From: Malurus cyaneus samueli
Lineage: Eukaryota; Chordata; Aves; Passeriformes; Maluridae
DNA: 64,000 nt
Direction of reading: 5' to 3'
NCBI GenBank assembly: GCA_009741485.1
Contig: CM019214.1
Location: 56,139,219-56,203,218, forward strand
Shown in pieces: positions 14,301 to 26,895 of the stretch (positions are counted from its first letter, which is position 1; every line of letters starts with the position of its first letter). The notes under the pieces are model-generated. The model made no database searches. It worked only from the letters and a program-made list of their open reading frames with translations, and was not told where the DNA came from. The translations under genes were made by a program, and so were the position numbers.

Positions 14301-15375
14301 GAGAAATTAATATTTCATTTTTGCTAATCACAATGCTGAAATATTGCCCACCACATAACAATGAGCACCACTACCATTAGCACTTGATCTCTTTGAGCAG
14401 GCAAATACAAAATAATATCAGGTAAGAAAAAGGCCATCCACAAAAGAATTTTTAACTTTGAATCAACCCTTTTACCTGTTCTAAATTTATGTGTAATGCC
14501 TGCCTTTTGACTGAATGATAGCAATCCTGTAAACTGAGTAAAATGAACAGTGCTCTCACAGCTGGACTTAGTGGAACTTCAACTCCAGACATCCATCTGC
14601 TCTTGCAGATGAATTGTGAGTTATCAAGTCATCTTTCAGAGCTGATTGGTTTGCAGCCTCCTACTATTGGGTCTTTCTGGTTCACACGTCAGCATTTTCC
14701 AGTCATCAGGTCACCATACAAGACAGCAATGCATCTCAGTTGTTCTGTTTTCTGCTTGCAGAAATGGACTATCTTGCTCCAGTTTTGTACAGGTGATTTT
14801 CAGACAATAAGTGTTAGTAAAACCCCTTTTAGCATTACTCCTATATGAGGGAATGAGTTGACTGTTTATGCCAAATTAGCTTTTAGATATGAGTATTTAA
14901 AATAGTTCTGTTCTCTGCTATTCCATCTAAAGGGTAGGTGTGGGAGAAAATAAATCTTCCTTGTTTCCTCCAGAAAGATATTTTGCTTTCATAAAAATTG
15001 TATGCAACTGCTCATGGTCTGTATATTCCTGAGTTTTCAAGCATTCCCTGTATCTTTTCTCTCATGTTCAAGTGGTATTTTTTGCACCCATAGGGTATTC
15101 AATACTTCTTAATGGGTGTTTAAATGCTGTTCTGAAATAACTCACTGGGCCTCAAATTGTGCTCCTCAGCAAGGAAAGAGCATTCAGGTAGACACTGAGT
15201 CCCAGAATAATAAAAATGGTAGTTTACATGTGAGGATTTTTCAACAAATTAAGAAGTCTTGATTATAATGTTGGAGCTCTGCAGTGGTCTTTGTTAGACT
15301 TTAAGGTATGTATTTAGGAGGATCATATTTTGAATAAATTTATACAGTATCCTTTTCCACTCATCAAACAATAGT

Positions 15376-15427
15376 GCTAAATTCCAGCAATAACATAAAA
15401 AGCTAAATTCCAGCAATAACATAAAAA
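15376..15427 (+). repeat. Perfect 26-bp tandem duplication
   Basis: Two adjacent identical 26-bp units begin 'gctaaattccagcaataaca' and end 'taaaaa'. There are no differences between units, so the duplication is recent, polymorphic, or an assembly slip. Confidence 0.9.
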
Positions 15428-15834
15428 GATATGATTTTAACACACTTTGTACTATTTTCACATCTCTTTAGGTATCAGTTCTGGCTACAGATTCTATTTT
15501 GCTATGGGGAGGATCTCATAATTCTCTAGACATAACATCATACAGTTTAAATGCTGTAGTTTTAATGATTTGATAAAAAGAGTACATCAACAGCAATGGG
15601 AAAAAATCTTTTAAAGAATGTTCAGCTGTATTAGTCTTATTGTTAATTGTAAGTACTGAAACAGATCTTATGTATAATGATTGATTAAGTTTTCAGTGAT
15701 AGCGGAGTAAAAGGCATTTTGGCATAGCAGAATGATTAGGACTTGAAGGTGGATTAGAAGTTCAATGCTTGGCTCTGAAGCTGATTATCAGCACCACAAA
15801 ATCCATCTGAACCGTAGACACAATGTACTGAAAG

Positions 15835-16160
15835 GGCTGCTGCTGGGCCCAGTACTTTTTAACATCTTTATTAATGACCAGATGATGGGACAGAGTGCAC
15901 TCTCAGGAATTTTGCAGACGACGAAAAACTGGAAGGAGCAGTACCACCAGATGGCTGTGTTGCCATTCAGAGTGAGCTTGACAAGTTGTAAAAATGGACT
16001 GACAGAAATCTTACAAAGCACAGCAAAGAGAAATACTGAGTCCCATGACGGGGTAAGAATAAACCAAGGCACCAAAACAGAGTATGAGACCAGCTAACTG
16101 GAAAACAGCTTGACAGAAAATGGCCCAGGAGTCTTGCTGGACAAAAAGTTGCCTATAATT
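15835..16160 (+). mobile_element. CR1 LINE fragment, reverse transcriptase region
   Basis: The phrases 'ctgctgggcccagtactttt' and 'tgatgggacagagtgcac' are characteristic of the CR1 reverse transcriptase coding region, and the following translation contains FADDEKLEG, the CR1 form of the catalytic A-D-D motif. Frame changes and in-frame stops downstream of the motif show it is a dead relic. Only about 330 bp remain. It ends just before a poly-A run (16,168-16,186), which is unusual because CR1 itself does not end in poly-A. Both CR1 ends appear truncated. Confidence 0.85.
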
Positions 16161-16167
16161 CATGAGG

Positions 16168-16186
16168 AAAAAAAAAAAAAAAAAAA
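16168..16186 (+). repeat. Poly-A run
   Basis: Nineteen adenines lie immediately after the CR1 fragment. CR1 3' ends normally carry an 8-bp repeat rather than poly-A, so the adjacency is probably coincidental. Confidence 0.85.
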
Positions 16187-17178
16187 GGTTTAAGATGAAA
16201 ATTACATCTCTTATCTGAATTATACATTTTGACTCCCCATGTGCTGTACTGATGGTGGTCACTCTGATTAGAAACAGCAATAACAATATTCATGTTTATC
16301 AAGAAAAAAGACATTTTTGCAAAAGGTTTGACAAAGAACAACATTAAAAGTTCCCTTTTTGTAATAGTGATAAAATTCTAAAATGCATATGAAGACAAGA
16401 AATTCTTTATAATTATGAAATGCAACGAACATAATCTAAAAGTTTAGACTTAATCAGATATAGACTGTAAGAATCTAGTTTATTTTTAAAAATAAAATAA
16501 TAGAAAAAAGAGAGCTTTGTAGAGCTATCCTATATGAAAAGGAAAAATTCTTTGCAGGAATTTTCTTTTATACTCATCTTTCTTTAAAAGTACTAAATAG
16601 GAAATCTGTAAGTAGGCTGTGAACAACTTCAGTCATTGCACTACATAGTTTATCAGCCGCATTACAAACACATGAATTCTAGCAATACTGGTTAGCCCAG
16701 CACGATAGTTTCTTGTGCTTGATGCCAAGCCAATTTTATCAGTTCTGCTCCTCAGAAATTTGGCCTTGTAAAAGAAAATGTAACTTTATCTTTGTAATAG
16801 AAATAAGATGTCATATGGCTGAGCAAATGCAGTGTGCTCTGTGAGTAACCACTGAAATTAAAAGTCAAGCTATCAAATGCAAACTGTCACACAGCTTAGT
16901 GTAATTAAAATTCTCTTTTCCCATGCTTCCAGAAGGGATTTATATTTCTTTTTTTGAGAAGGAGAATGTCTCAAGAGATATTTCTTATTTACAAGGAAAT
17001 GCACATCCTATGTTACATTGTGGTAAAAATTACATAGAAGGTTTCTTTTTCAGATTTTTTAAGAAGAAAAATATGTTGCTTCAGAATGCACCTCCAAAAA
17101 TATTTCCTTACATTTCCAAGTTAGTACTAACGAATCTCCCTTTTGCACAGTAATTAGATTACTTTTTGCTGGCTTTTT

Positions 17179-17213
<35 letters not shown>

Positions 17214-17625
17214 TGAGATGTTTAGGAATAATTCACTTCTCCTAACTTATTTTTCTCAGTTAGTTCAGGCTAGTTTTTGACATAACGTCTGCAGTAGTGA
17301 GGGGAGAAAGCATCTTCAGAAGGAAGCAATCTCATATTATGAAAAAAGCATTCAAGAAGAATCTCAGCCAGAACATTTAAAATGGGGGGGGAAATTAAAG
17401 CATAATAATGATTATAGTGCTTATTATTACTCATCTAACCAATAAATTACCTAAACTTTATTAAGTAAACAGTCAAGACCATTGCCAATGAAAACACAAA
17501 AATGTATGTAATTTAGTCATCTTCTTTAATACTACGTTGATTTATCTATTTATCTATTTACACATATATTGTGAAATTAAATAGGACCACTCATTAGGGA
17601 CCAAAGAACTCTGCTGGAAACCACC
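16187..17625. other. Gene-free stretch
   Basis: No gene was recognised. It includes a 29-nt poly-T at 17,182-17,210 and a short 'ttta/tcta' AT-rich run near 17,540-17,570. Confidence 0.55.
17182..17210 (+). repeat. Poly-T (29 nt)
   Basis: An uninterrupted T run. On the minus strand it would be a poly-A, but no retroposed body was recognised beside it. Confidence 0.9.
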
Positions 17626-18030
17626 ACAGAATCACAGATTGGCTGAGGTTGGCAGGAGCTCTGGAAATCATTGTGTCACCTACAGTGGGCTGGTCAGAGC
17701 AATGTTATGGTGAGGTTTTGAGTATCTCCGAGGATGGAGATTCCACAATTTATCTGGGCAACGTACTCCAGTGTTTGACTTCCTTCACAGTAAGAAAAAC
17801 ACTTTTTTTATGTTTAAGTGGAGTTTCCTGTATTGCAATTTTTATTTCACTGGGCACTACTGAGAGCATTCTGACTCTATCTTCCTGAATCCCTTGCCCA
17901 TCAGATATTTATATACAATGATAAAATGCACCTGAGCCTTCTCTTTTTGAGGTTAGAATGTCCCAGCTGTCTCAGTATCTCCTGACATGCCAGATACTCC
18001 AATCCCTTAATCATTTTACTTACTCTAATT
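17626..18030 (-). mobile_element. CR1 LINE 3' end fragment, reverse orientation
   Basis: Read on the plus strand, the segment starts with 'cagaatcacagattggctga', then 'tatctgggcaacgtactcca', then 'gagccttctctttttgaggt'. These are decayed counterparts of the reverse complement of the CR1 3' terminal coding/UTR region (gaatcatagaat.., ..ctgggcaacctgttccag.., ..gagccttctcttctccagg..). The order and spacing match a CR1 3' end inserted on the minus strand. Divergence is high, so it is an old copy with no intact frame. Confidence 0.85.
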
Positions 18031-21000
18031 CTAACACAAAATACAGACACAGTAAAAGGCAGCTCCTGATCAAAGATTCTGGGAGGAATATCGACCAGAA
18101 AGTTACATTAAGCCCAGCTTAAGCTGAGAACAGAGATAGTTGTTGTGTGCCTTGCCTGTTCATAACCTATCAGCTTGTTTTGTAATAGTTCAGGGAGCAT
18201 GCACACAAATTCTCTTAAAAGCAGAGGAAAAGGAAAAATATATTTAATCTTGATGAAGTGTAGAAATCTATAATAAGCTACTTCTTGCTCTGAAATAATG
18301 CCAGATCTCATGCGAGGAAATTTAAGATTTTCCATTTCTAATTTCATGATATTGCATGAGTTAATCTCTACCTGCTTGTTCTGTGAAGCTGTTTAAAGTT
18401 ACCACTTCCCATGGATTTATCCTGTTAGGGATTCTTTGGTAAGTCTAAGTTAACAGTGAAACAATTAAAATGGAATCTATCCCCCAAAATAGTTTGCTTA
18501 TGGGTTGTACTGTTTTGGGATAAAGCATAATGTAAAATATGCTTTCATGCATTGCATTCAGGTCCTGTTTTACTGCAGTTGTGCTCTCTTCTGTTTCAAC
18601 ACATATCTCATGAACCTTAGGAAAGGTAAAGGGACATATATGGTTTATATTGACTGTAGCCTGTTCAGCACTTGCTTCATTTAACTTTATCTATGAACTA
18701 AACATTTTGATTAATCTAGTTGTCATCTAGATTGTATATATCCATGATGGACATGTTCTTCTATGGGACAGATGACAGGCTGAGTGACAATTAATGAGAG
18801 GATTTATAGATTCCATCCTCGCAACTTGGATCAACATTGAATTGGCTGATGTCAGATTGAGAGAGATGCAGCCACTACAGCTACTGGGGACACTTTTTAG
18901 AGAGAATAAACTTTCACACCGTTTTAAACACTACACACATTCTTCCTATATTCCATTAATTCTTTATTTTCTTATCAGCTGTTTTAAACTTATGTCAATT
19001 TACTTTGATGCAAAAATTACACAACTGCCCTAAGTAATCTTTTTAGTCTTACTTTTTGGTTTCAAAAATTAGGCTTCCTTTCAAAATAATTTATTACATT
19101 TTTTAACTATGGTTCATCAGCTAAGAATCATTAAATATTTTAGTTTCAAAGGGACTTCTGGAGGCAACCTGCTTCATATATCTATATGCAAAGATATAGA
19201 GACTTTTGAGTACAGTGGAGAATCTTTTCTCTGAAATCAAATCACATGAGGAACAAACAAAATTCAATAGGTACTTTGCTCTTGCTGCCCAGATGGCATG
19301 AAAAGGGGAAACAAAAAGAATGTCATGTCTTTGATTTTCTGATCTTGCCTCTCATGAAAAGTATTACTCATCAGAAATTTAAGCATAAGAATCCCCAGTT
19401 CTCCAGTGCTCCCAAATGTGTGATGAGTACATTGCATTGACCAGTATCATGATCTATACCTAAAATGTCTTAAAATTTTAACTTAATAATTTATTCTTAA
19501 ACAAGCAGAATAATTTTTAAATAGCAGCAGGAAAATGTATTTATTTCAATGAACAGAGCTTTTGCTTTGCAGTTTATAAAATCTAGAAATACTATGCACA
19601 AAACAAATTTTGCCTGTTTTAGAAACAGATTTTGTCCACGTATCTAAAACACATTTTATTTTTACTAGGAGTTTGGCTAAGGAATTTAAATCTTAGAATT
19701 TATTTTCTGTGGGTTTTTTTGTTTTGTTTTGTTTTTTTTGTTTTTTTTTTTGTTTTTGTTTTTTCTTGAAAGTTGAGAACCGTCAGAGTCAAACCAAATA
19801 ATTTGCTATTACGTTCAGCCTAAGTGTCTGTTTTTTGGCTGATACCTCACAGTCATCAATGCAGTAACTGTCTGACAGTGATTTAATGGCACTCATTTCA
19901 ATAAGAATCCCAAAACAGATCTCAGTGTATGAAGCAATAAATGTCTTCTCTAGCTCCAATCAACATGACGTCTTGTTGAACACAACACAGACGGCCCTGA
20001 GATCTCTGCCACTGGAATTATCAGACAAAGCTTTAAAAAAGAAAATAATTTCTTGGCTCAGGAAATATTTGTTTTAAGAGATCCCTGCTTATAAAGGCAA
20101 TAAAATCTGGTCATTTGAGACTGTGGAAAGTTTTCAGCACCTGTAAATCAAAACCTTCCCTCTGACAAGACTTTTGGCTACTGTCCACAATGGATTTTTG
20201 TCTGCTTGAAGTTCTGAAAGTAAAGGTCTGTATTCGTATTTGAAAAATGAAAGATTTGTCTGACCTTTAAATTATGCAGTTCAGATAAATGATGTAGTTC
20301 AAACTAAAAAGATTAGACAGTGTTAATGAGGATCCCACTTCTTAGTATTTGCACCTATAAAACAATTTTTTCCCTCTTCAATACTTGAACTGTGAATTAT
20401 TGCTTGAAATTGATGAATATGTTCACCACTCCCATTATCTATTTGATTCTTCCTCGGAATAAAAATTACTTTTATCATAATGTATGCACACCATTGCAGG
20501 ATCATTTATATGCCTCAGGCAGAGAGATGATATAATTTTAATCAATTCAGATTATTATTCAACTATCAATTGATACAATTGGAAATGCTATACATTTCAT
20601 ATGTAATCAAGAGGGCCAAGAATGTAGTCAGCTGTTCCATTCATTACACTGAATGATTAAATGGATTGTTAAAAAACAATAAAAACAAACAAATAAAGAA
20701 TCCCAACCCAAACTAGCAAATAGACAAATAATCTGTGCCAATTTTATCTCTTACTCCAAAAAACATGAGCTCACAGAACTGACATTTTTGAAAATCAAAA
20801 ATATATCGAGTTAAATTTCAGAGCAGATAGAGAGATGCATTTTTTCCTTCTTTCTTCCATCTCCTATTCCTGCAATGGAACTTTAGTACCAATACACCAA
20901 CTACCTAAAAATATAGGTGAAATATACAGAATAGGGGATGGTTTCACTGAAGCAGTTCGCCAGAGCTGAGACTGTGGCAAAGTGATTAAGAAGTCAGCGA

Positions 21001-23079
21001 CATCTTCTTTTAGGAGGAATGAACCTTTTCCCTATGTGAGCAAGGAGATGGATGAAAGTACATACATGTATTAATATCACATAGGTTTCAAGCCCGTTCT
21101 GTGCTGCACAGTTTATGTCAAGAGACTGTAGAGATCTTCTTGATGTGAGATTAGGCAGGAATACATATGATATGAATGAAGTCCGGTTATTTAATCATGA
21201 TTAAGAGTGTTAGTACTACATGATAAAGCAGAAAGTAGCAAAATGGTAAACCCTGAGGTGTTCACTGCTCAAAGAGCTGATGGTTACAATACAGAGGGAG
21301 ACTGAAGAAGTGCCTGGAGATTGCCATTACATCCAGGGAAAATAAACAAAAAATAGTTTTTGGTCTAGGTACCTGGGAATTTTAGGTTTCAGGACTTGCA
21401 GTTTTGCCAAGCATAATGTAAGACAGGTGATTCTGACTTAATAATTTGCTTTTGCAATTAATCATTTTAGTTATTTTAGTTGTTCTTCTCTTTGTAGGTA
21501 TTAAACCTCATACATACCCTTCCTCTTCTATGCTATGAGTTTCTTTTTCCTTTTGAGGTCTCTTTCTGATACAGCTTTGGAGCTATGGTGAATAGATGTA
21601 ATTTGTGTATGTTAGTTGACTATAGATGTTAATATAGTTAGTAGCAGCAAGACCAAATTCAGCTTCATGATTGACACATTAAATAGTAATTATAGTAACT
21701 CTAAGAACTCTTGAGAGCAATGGCATGAATTTACCATTTACTACTCATTTACTGTTCCTTTTTTCATATCCCACTACACACACAATTCTTCCTGACACAA
21801 TTTCCAGCTCACATTTTTCTTTCTAAATATGTCATTAATTTCTTAGAAGCTGTAAGGTCAGAGAGAAACTGTAGCTTTCTGTCTGATACCTTTTGTGCAA
21901 GCTGCTTATCAGAAAGTTGTATATTTCCTACATTAAATACCTTGAATTTTGCTCTAAATGGAACTCTACTTACATGGTCTCTCTAAAACTTCCAATTCCA
22001 CTTCCCAACTTTAATATTTCACACTTCCCTTCAGCTACTCTAAGCCACTTGTGAATACAGGCTAGTTGCTATGTAAATCTAAGTAATCCTAATTTTGTGC
22101 TCCTGGCTTTTAAAGTGTTATATATTCAGCTACAGGGGAATAAAAATTCCAGATGAAGTAGAGAGGAATTCAGGCACCTTTTTATATTAGTGGATAACTC
22201 ACAGGATAAGCCCACCTAATCCTTCTCCCTGTGCTGTATGCTCCTGACTCCTTTCCTATTTTCAATATTCTTACTCATTGAACATCTCCATTCTTAATAC
22301 GTTCAACTCTATCAGCTGGTACTCATTTATTTCTTTTAAATAATTTTTTTAAAGTCTGTTGAATATCCTGGAATGCTCAGTAGTATCCAAGTCAGTAGCA
22401 TCTAGGACTTAATCTGCACAGTTAAGCCCTCAATTTTGCCTCTGGTTGCAGCATTCAAAGTTTGGACATCATATTACAAAATTAGTTTTAAGATTAGATT
22501 GTAGCTTAATTTTGGCTGTTATTTTCTATTGTTTTGGGTCTTCCTTATACCTTCTTTGGACCCTGGGTAATGTGATCACTTTTACAGAATTTAGTAAATA
22601 ACTTTGAGACAGTCATCTTCAGTAGCAGGAGGCAACACCAAGGTAGACTTTTCAAAATACCTTTGTAAGAAATGGTCATAATAGACCCTTTTCAGAACAG
22701 ATCACTAGATACTAACAGATTTGCATCCTCTCTTGCTTTCCCTGCTAAGCTAAATATTTCAAGGCAATTATATCCTTAGGGTAAGTATGTATGACAAGGA
22801 AGTCTTAATAATTTAAAAATTTGTATTCAGTTTTAACAAATTGCACAAAATAAAGTATTCCATATGGAACAAATTCCTTACCCACTGAAGCTATATCAAG
22901 GCTTAAGGAAATTACTAGGAAATGCCTAGAAAAAATTAGTCTGAAAAAGGCACTTGAACACAGCACTGCATGAGTTGCCATTAATCTTAATGGATATTCT
23001 TTCATACCAATAAACGTGCCAAATTGATGGTTGTTGGTGGAAAATTACCTTTTCTGTTTTGCTTGAAATAGATTGTGAC
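18031..23079. other. Gene-free stretch
   Basis: No protein family, RNA gene or recognised transposon was found. A T/G-rich low-complexity tract lies at 19,714-19,764. Composition is otherwise uniform and AT-rich. Confidence 0.55.
19714..19764 (+). repeat. T-rich (GTTTT)n-like tract
   Basis: T runs of 4 to 12 are separated by single G residues. This is low complexity, similar in style to the longer tract at 33,000. Confidence 0.85.
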
Positions 23080-23560
23080 ACAGAAAGACAAATGAGGAGA
23101 GAACAAGCTCTGCTGATGGGCCGAGATGGGCCATAATGGACTCAACCTCACTGACTTAGCAGCAGCTGGAACGACTTGGACTCATCAACCAGTGTAAAAC
23201 TGCTTCCCCTAGGGGAGAGTGGGCATTCCCACCTGAGTGAATATAACTCATGAAATCTTTGGATTTCATGGACTTTCCCCACCTCTGACAGATCAAGATC
23301 ATAAGTTTGACAGGACTGTGACCTTCACTTTGACCACTGGATATCAAAATTGCAGCAACCAAGTCTTGTTACTGAGTCCAGTGGGTGGGGACTAGATATT
23401 GTTCTATTTTTATCTTTTCTTTCTCTTTCTTTTGTTTTCTTAAATGTTATTTTTGTACTTTTGTATTGGTGTATTACTATAGATAATAACAACCAATAAG
23501 GCTGCATACCTACTTTCTATTACAACCAAATTGTTCTAAAATAAACTCTACATACAGATA
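23080..23560 (+). mobile_element. Probable LTR-like remnant, unclassified
   Basis: This block is richer in GC than its surroundings up to about 23,390. It then changes to a pyrimidine-rich run ('tttatcttttctttctcttt') and an AT-rich tail with 'aataacaaccaataaggctg'. That ordering (GC-richer U3-like part, pyrimidine-rich stretch, polyadenylation-like tail) is typical of avian ERVL LTRs. I cannot match it to a specific family and did not find terminal TG..CA with flanking direct repeats. It could also be a conserved non-coding or transcribed unique segment. Confidence 0.35.
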
Positions 23561-25205
23561 TTTACAAACAAGGACTATTCAGCATTGCTTACTCTAATCT
23601 GCCTCTAGGGATCTATTAACAAGAACTTGGGTTACCTTCAAGCTCTGGAGCGGGTTATGACACATCTGCAGCCAGGTGTTTGTGGGGTCTGTGTGTGGAT
23701 TCCCTGGCAAACTCTGGGTAGGTCCAGATGGGAAGTAAGAAGTTCTGGGTGTGGGCAGGGATACCATGGGTGGAGGGTTTATGTTGGTATTTCGTAGAAC
23801 CCATGAGAGGGGTGTGCCTGTAGGATGAGTGTAGGTTGAGCGATATATTTTTTCTTAGGGGAAGAGACTCAAATATAGTGCAAAAATGTTTCACTTGTTT
23901 TCTAAAATGTCATTCCAACCCATGAGGAAAACAAGGAATCTAACCCACCCTCTGTTCTGACAAAAGACTGAAAGCCCCTAAACAGTCTAGAATACATGTT
24001 TCTGGTAATTCCTTTAATAGCCTTTCTTGATGTATGTCCATCCCATATATCTGATGCCTGTTTCGTTAATTAACACCCGTATTCAACATGATGAAAAAAT
24101 CATCAGTCTGTTTAAAATAATTTTAATTAATTTAGACTACTTTTTAGAATGTATAGAAATCTTTGCTGAATTCCCATTTAAACATCTCTGTGGCTTACCA
24201 GTACGTATTCTGAATGTAATTATGAACACGTATATTTCTTTAATACTATTTGCACAAATCACACCTGAGTAGTCCACCAAGGTTAGAAATTGGAAAGCGA
24301 TATATTCCCTTTGAGAAAAGGTTTTCAACCCTATAAGTGCCACAGTTTAATTTATTTACTCTACAACTTTTCTCTGTGATTTGCTTATGAAATTTTGTGT
24401 GGGTATATGCCTTACCAAAGGAAAAAGAAAAAAAAAATCTTCAGCCTCTATCCTGCTTTCTTGGTCAGTTATCTAGAGCAAAGAGAAAATTAGATTTGTT
24501 TGACATTATTTGATCTTGACAAATCTCTAAGTTGTTTCTTGCAATCTTATTATCCTCCTGGTGTTTACAAATGAATTGTTTAATAATCTGTCCTAGCATC
24601 TTTTCAGATACCAAAAATGGCTGTAATTCCCAGCAGTAAATCCCCCATATGTATTTAATCTTTTTAAAACACAGATACTGTATTTGCTGTTTTGCTGTCT
24701 CTTGAGATTTCATTCTTCCTTTGTAAATCTTCCATAATATTGTCAATGACTCAGAAATGGTTTTAAGCGTCGTCTTTAAATATAGCAAATTTCATCAGAA
24801 CATGCTATCTCAAATACTTTTATCTACATAATCTTTAATCCTTTTTCATTCAGGCCCATTTTTTACTTGTTAAACATTTCATCACAGTCAAATCCTTTTT
24901 TCAAGAATGTTGTTAAAAAGAAATTGACCTTTTCTTTTTCATCTTCTACTTGTTTTTCCCATTAGTCACAATATCCTTTCTTGACAACTATTGAGAAATC
25001 AACTTTTTATTTTACCCAATACTTGCTGGGTTAAAGTTTTGTTTTCTTTTCCTTTGCATATCTGACATCTTTCTGCTCTAAATTTCTATTCTCCTTATTA
25101 TCTTCTCCTGATTTATAAGTTTTTGTTTCCATTTTTGATGGTATGATTCCTTTTTAATGTCAGGTCAATTAATATTTTTCATGCAGTTGTGTGTGCAAGT
25201 GCGTG
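23561..25205. other. Gene-free stretch; GC-richer block at 23,650-23,870
   Basis: A G-rich sub-block (about 23,650-23,870; many 'gtgggg' and 'ggtgtg' words on the plus strand) directly follows the LTR-like remnant. It might belong to the same element as degenerate internal sequence, but no retroviral motif is visible. The rest is AT-rich and featureless. Confidence 0.45.
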
Positions 25206-25262
25206 TACATATATATATATATATACACACACATATATATATATACATACACATATATATAC
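25206..25262 (+). repeat. TA/CA compound microsatellite
   Basis: Alternating TA and CA dinucleotides form two TA cores separated by a short CA run. It is likely length-polymorphic. Confidence 0.95.
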
Positions 25263-26872
25263 TTGTTCATATATAGTTACCCTTCTTCCACATTAATTAT
25301 TGTTGTTCTGCATCCTGGAAATTATCAGCTGCCCTTCAACTGAATTACTTATTTTTATTTTTGCTTGAAAATCCTTCCCTTGCTACCATATAAACCTGTT
25401 CTCAGAGTGTGATGAACTATTTCTTTTTGAAATACATTGTCATGGTTTTGTTACTGTCACTCTTTTCTTACCTCACAATAATTGGACCCTATAATTTCAT
25501 TTTCACTTCCACCTTAATTGTCTTCCACCTTCGGATTCTGAACCACTACCTTCAATTAGTCAAATATATTGCCAAGACCAAAATACTAAAAATGTATGAC
25601 TCAGGGACCAAAATTTTTTTAATATTTTCATGGAAAAGACAGTTTTGATTATGGTTTCTCTGACCCTTGGTATCTCTGGGTTAATTTTTCATGCCTTTCT
25701 CTTCAGTCACCATGGCTAGCAAGCTGTTTTCTTAGACAGTGAAACAAGATTTTCATTCCTATTCTTCTTTTCATCTCTTATTCTTAAACTTCAGGGCTTT
25801 AACACTGATCAGCACAAGACTCTTCACAAAATGAGGTTTTTCTACATTAGGTCTATTGATGACTTGTGAAAAGATAGTATTTTATGAGTATTTGCAATCT
25901 CCTGCTGCTGTGTTTTCAATATTTGGTTATTGAAAAACCCCCCTTCTTTATCTGTTTTTCATTTCTCACGTTGAAAAAAAAGTTGAGTTACTTCTCCCTC
26001 ACAAGTAGTTTTTACTACATTATGTGTCCTAAGGCTTTCAATAAACTCAGACAGTGAAGGCAGTAATGCTGGCATTAACCTTTAACACAGCATAAAACTC
26101 AATGAAATGAAATGAAATAAACCACACAGAATAGTGGAAGGATCTAATTTCCTATTGTGTATAATTTAATAAAAATCTGTTTTGTGATCTAATGGATAGA
26201 AATATTTCTATGTTACAGTATGATGATATGAAAGTAATTGTTCCATAATCGGGATCTTAGAAGACTTTTTATTTTTAAATTTATATGTTGGTGATATTGT
26301 GTGAAGCAGGGAATTTAACCATCTCTATAAAAAATTATAGCCAACAACTTCTGCTGAGTTTGCTATTCAATTAAATAACAGATTCTTGCTCTATTTTAAA
26401 TTAATAATCAAGCATTTGCAGGCTCTCATCCAATAAAGATTTAAAATTTTTTCTATTTTTTTTTTATTTCTTTCTGTCTGTCTTTCCTCCCTTCCAATTC
26501 ATGAAGAACTTTGAGTTACAGGTTTCACTTAGAATATATAACCTAAAGAAGGTTTTTGCTTGCACACAGCAGTATAGAACAGCGTCCTGATTGACAATTC
26601 CCTGGGTCTTGCTTATCTCCTGGCAGCTCTTTCTACAAGTGCTGCTTCCCTGCTGAGTCCATCCTCTTCTAGTGAGAATCAAAGCCACATCAAGCTGAGT
26701 TATGGAATGCCTCCTGTTTTCAAAAGCCAGGTCAGGCAAACAAAATCAGAAAAGAACAATGTGATTCATATGATTACTTTAGGGCCTGAATGATACTTCT
26801 AGGTAGTTTGTATGCTATGGAGCATTAATAGCTCATTTTATCTAAGGAAATGTACTAATAAAGGTTTTGTTG

Positions 26873-26895
26873 TTTTTTTTTTTTTTTTTTTTTTT
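26873..26895 (+). repeat. Poly-T tract
   Basis: Twenty-three consecutive thymines with no recognisable adjoining retroposon. Confidence 0.85.

Larger units (their letters stand above)
11103..15834. other. Gene-free stretch
   Basis: No coding or RNA gene was recognised. It contains the A-rich tract at 11,287-11,366 and the 26-bp tandem duplication at 15,376-15,427 (both listed). The remaining sequence is unique and AT-rich. Confidence 0.55.

Noticed and set aside
25206..25262. TA/CA repeat as a regulatory Z-DNA element
   Set aside because: It is an ordinary compound microsatellite with no gene nearby to regulate.
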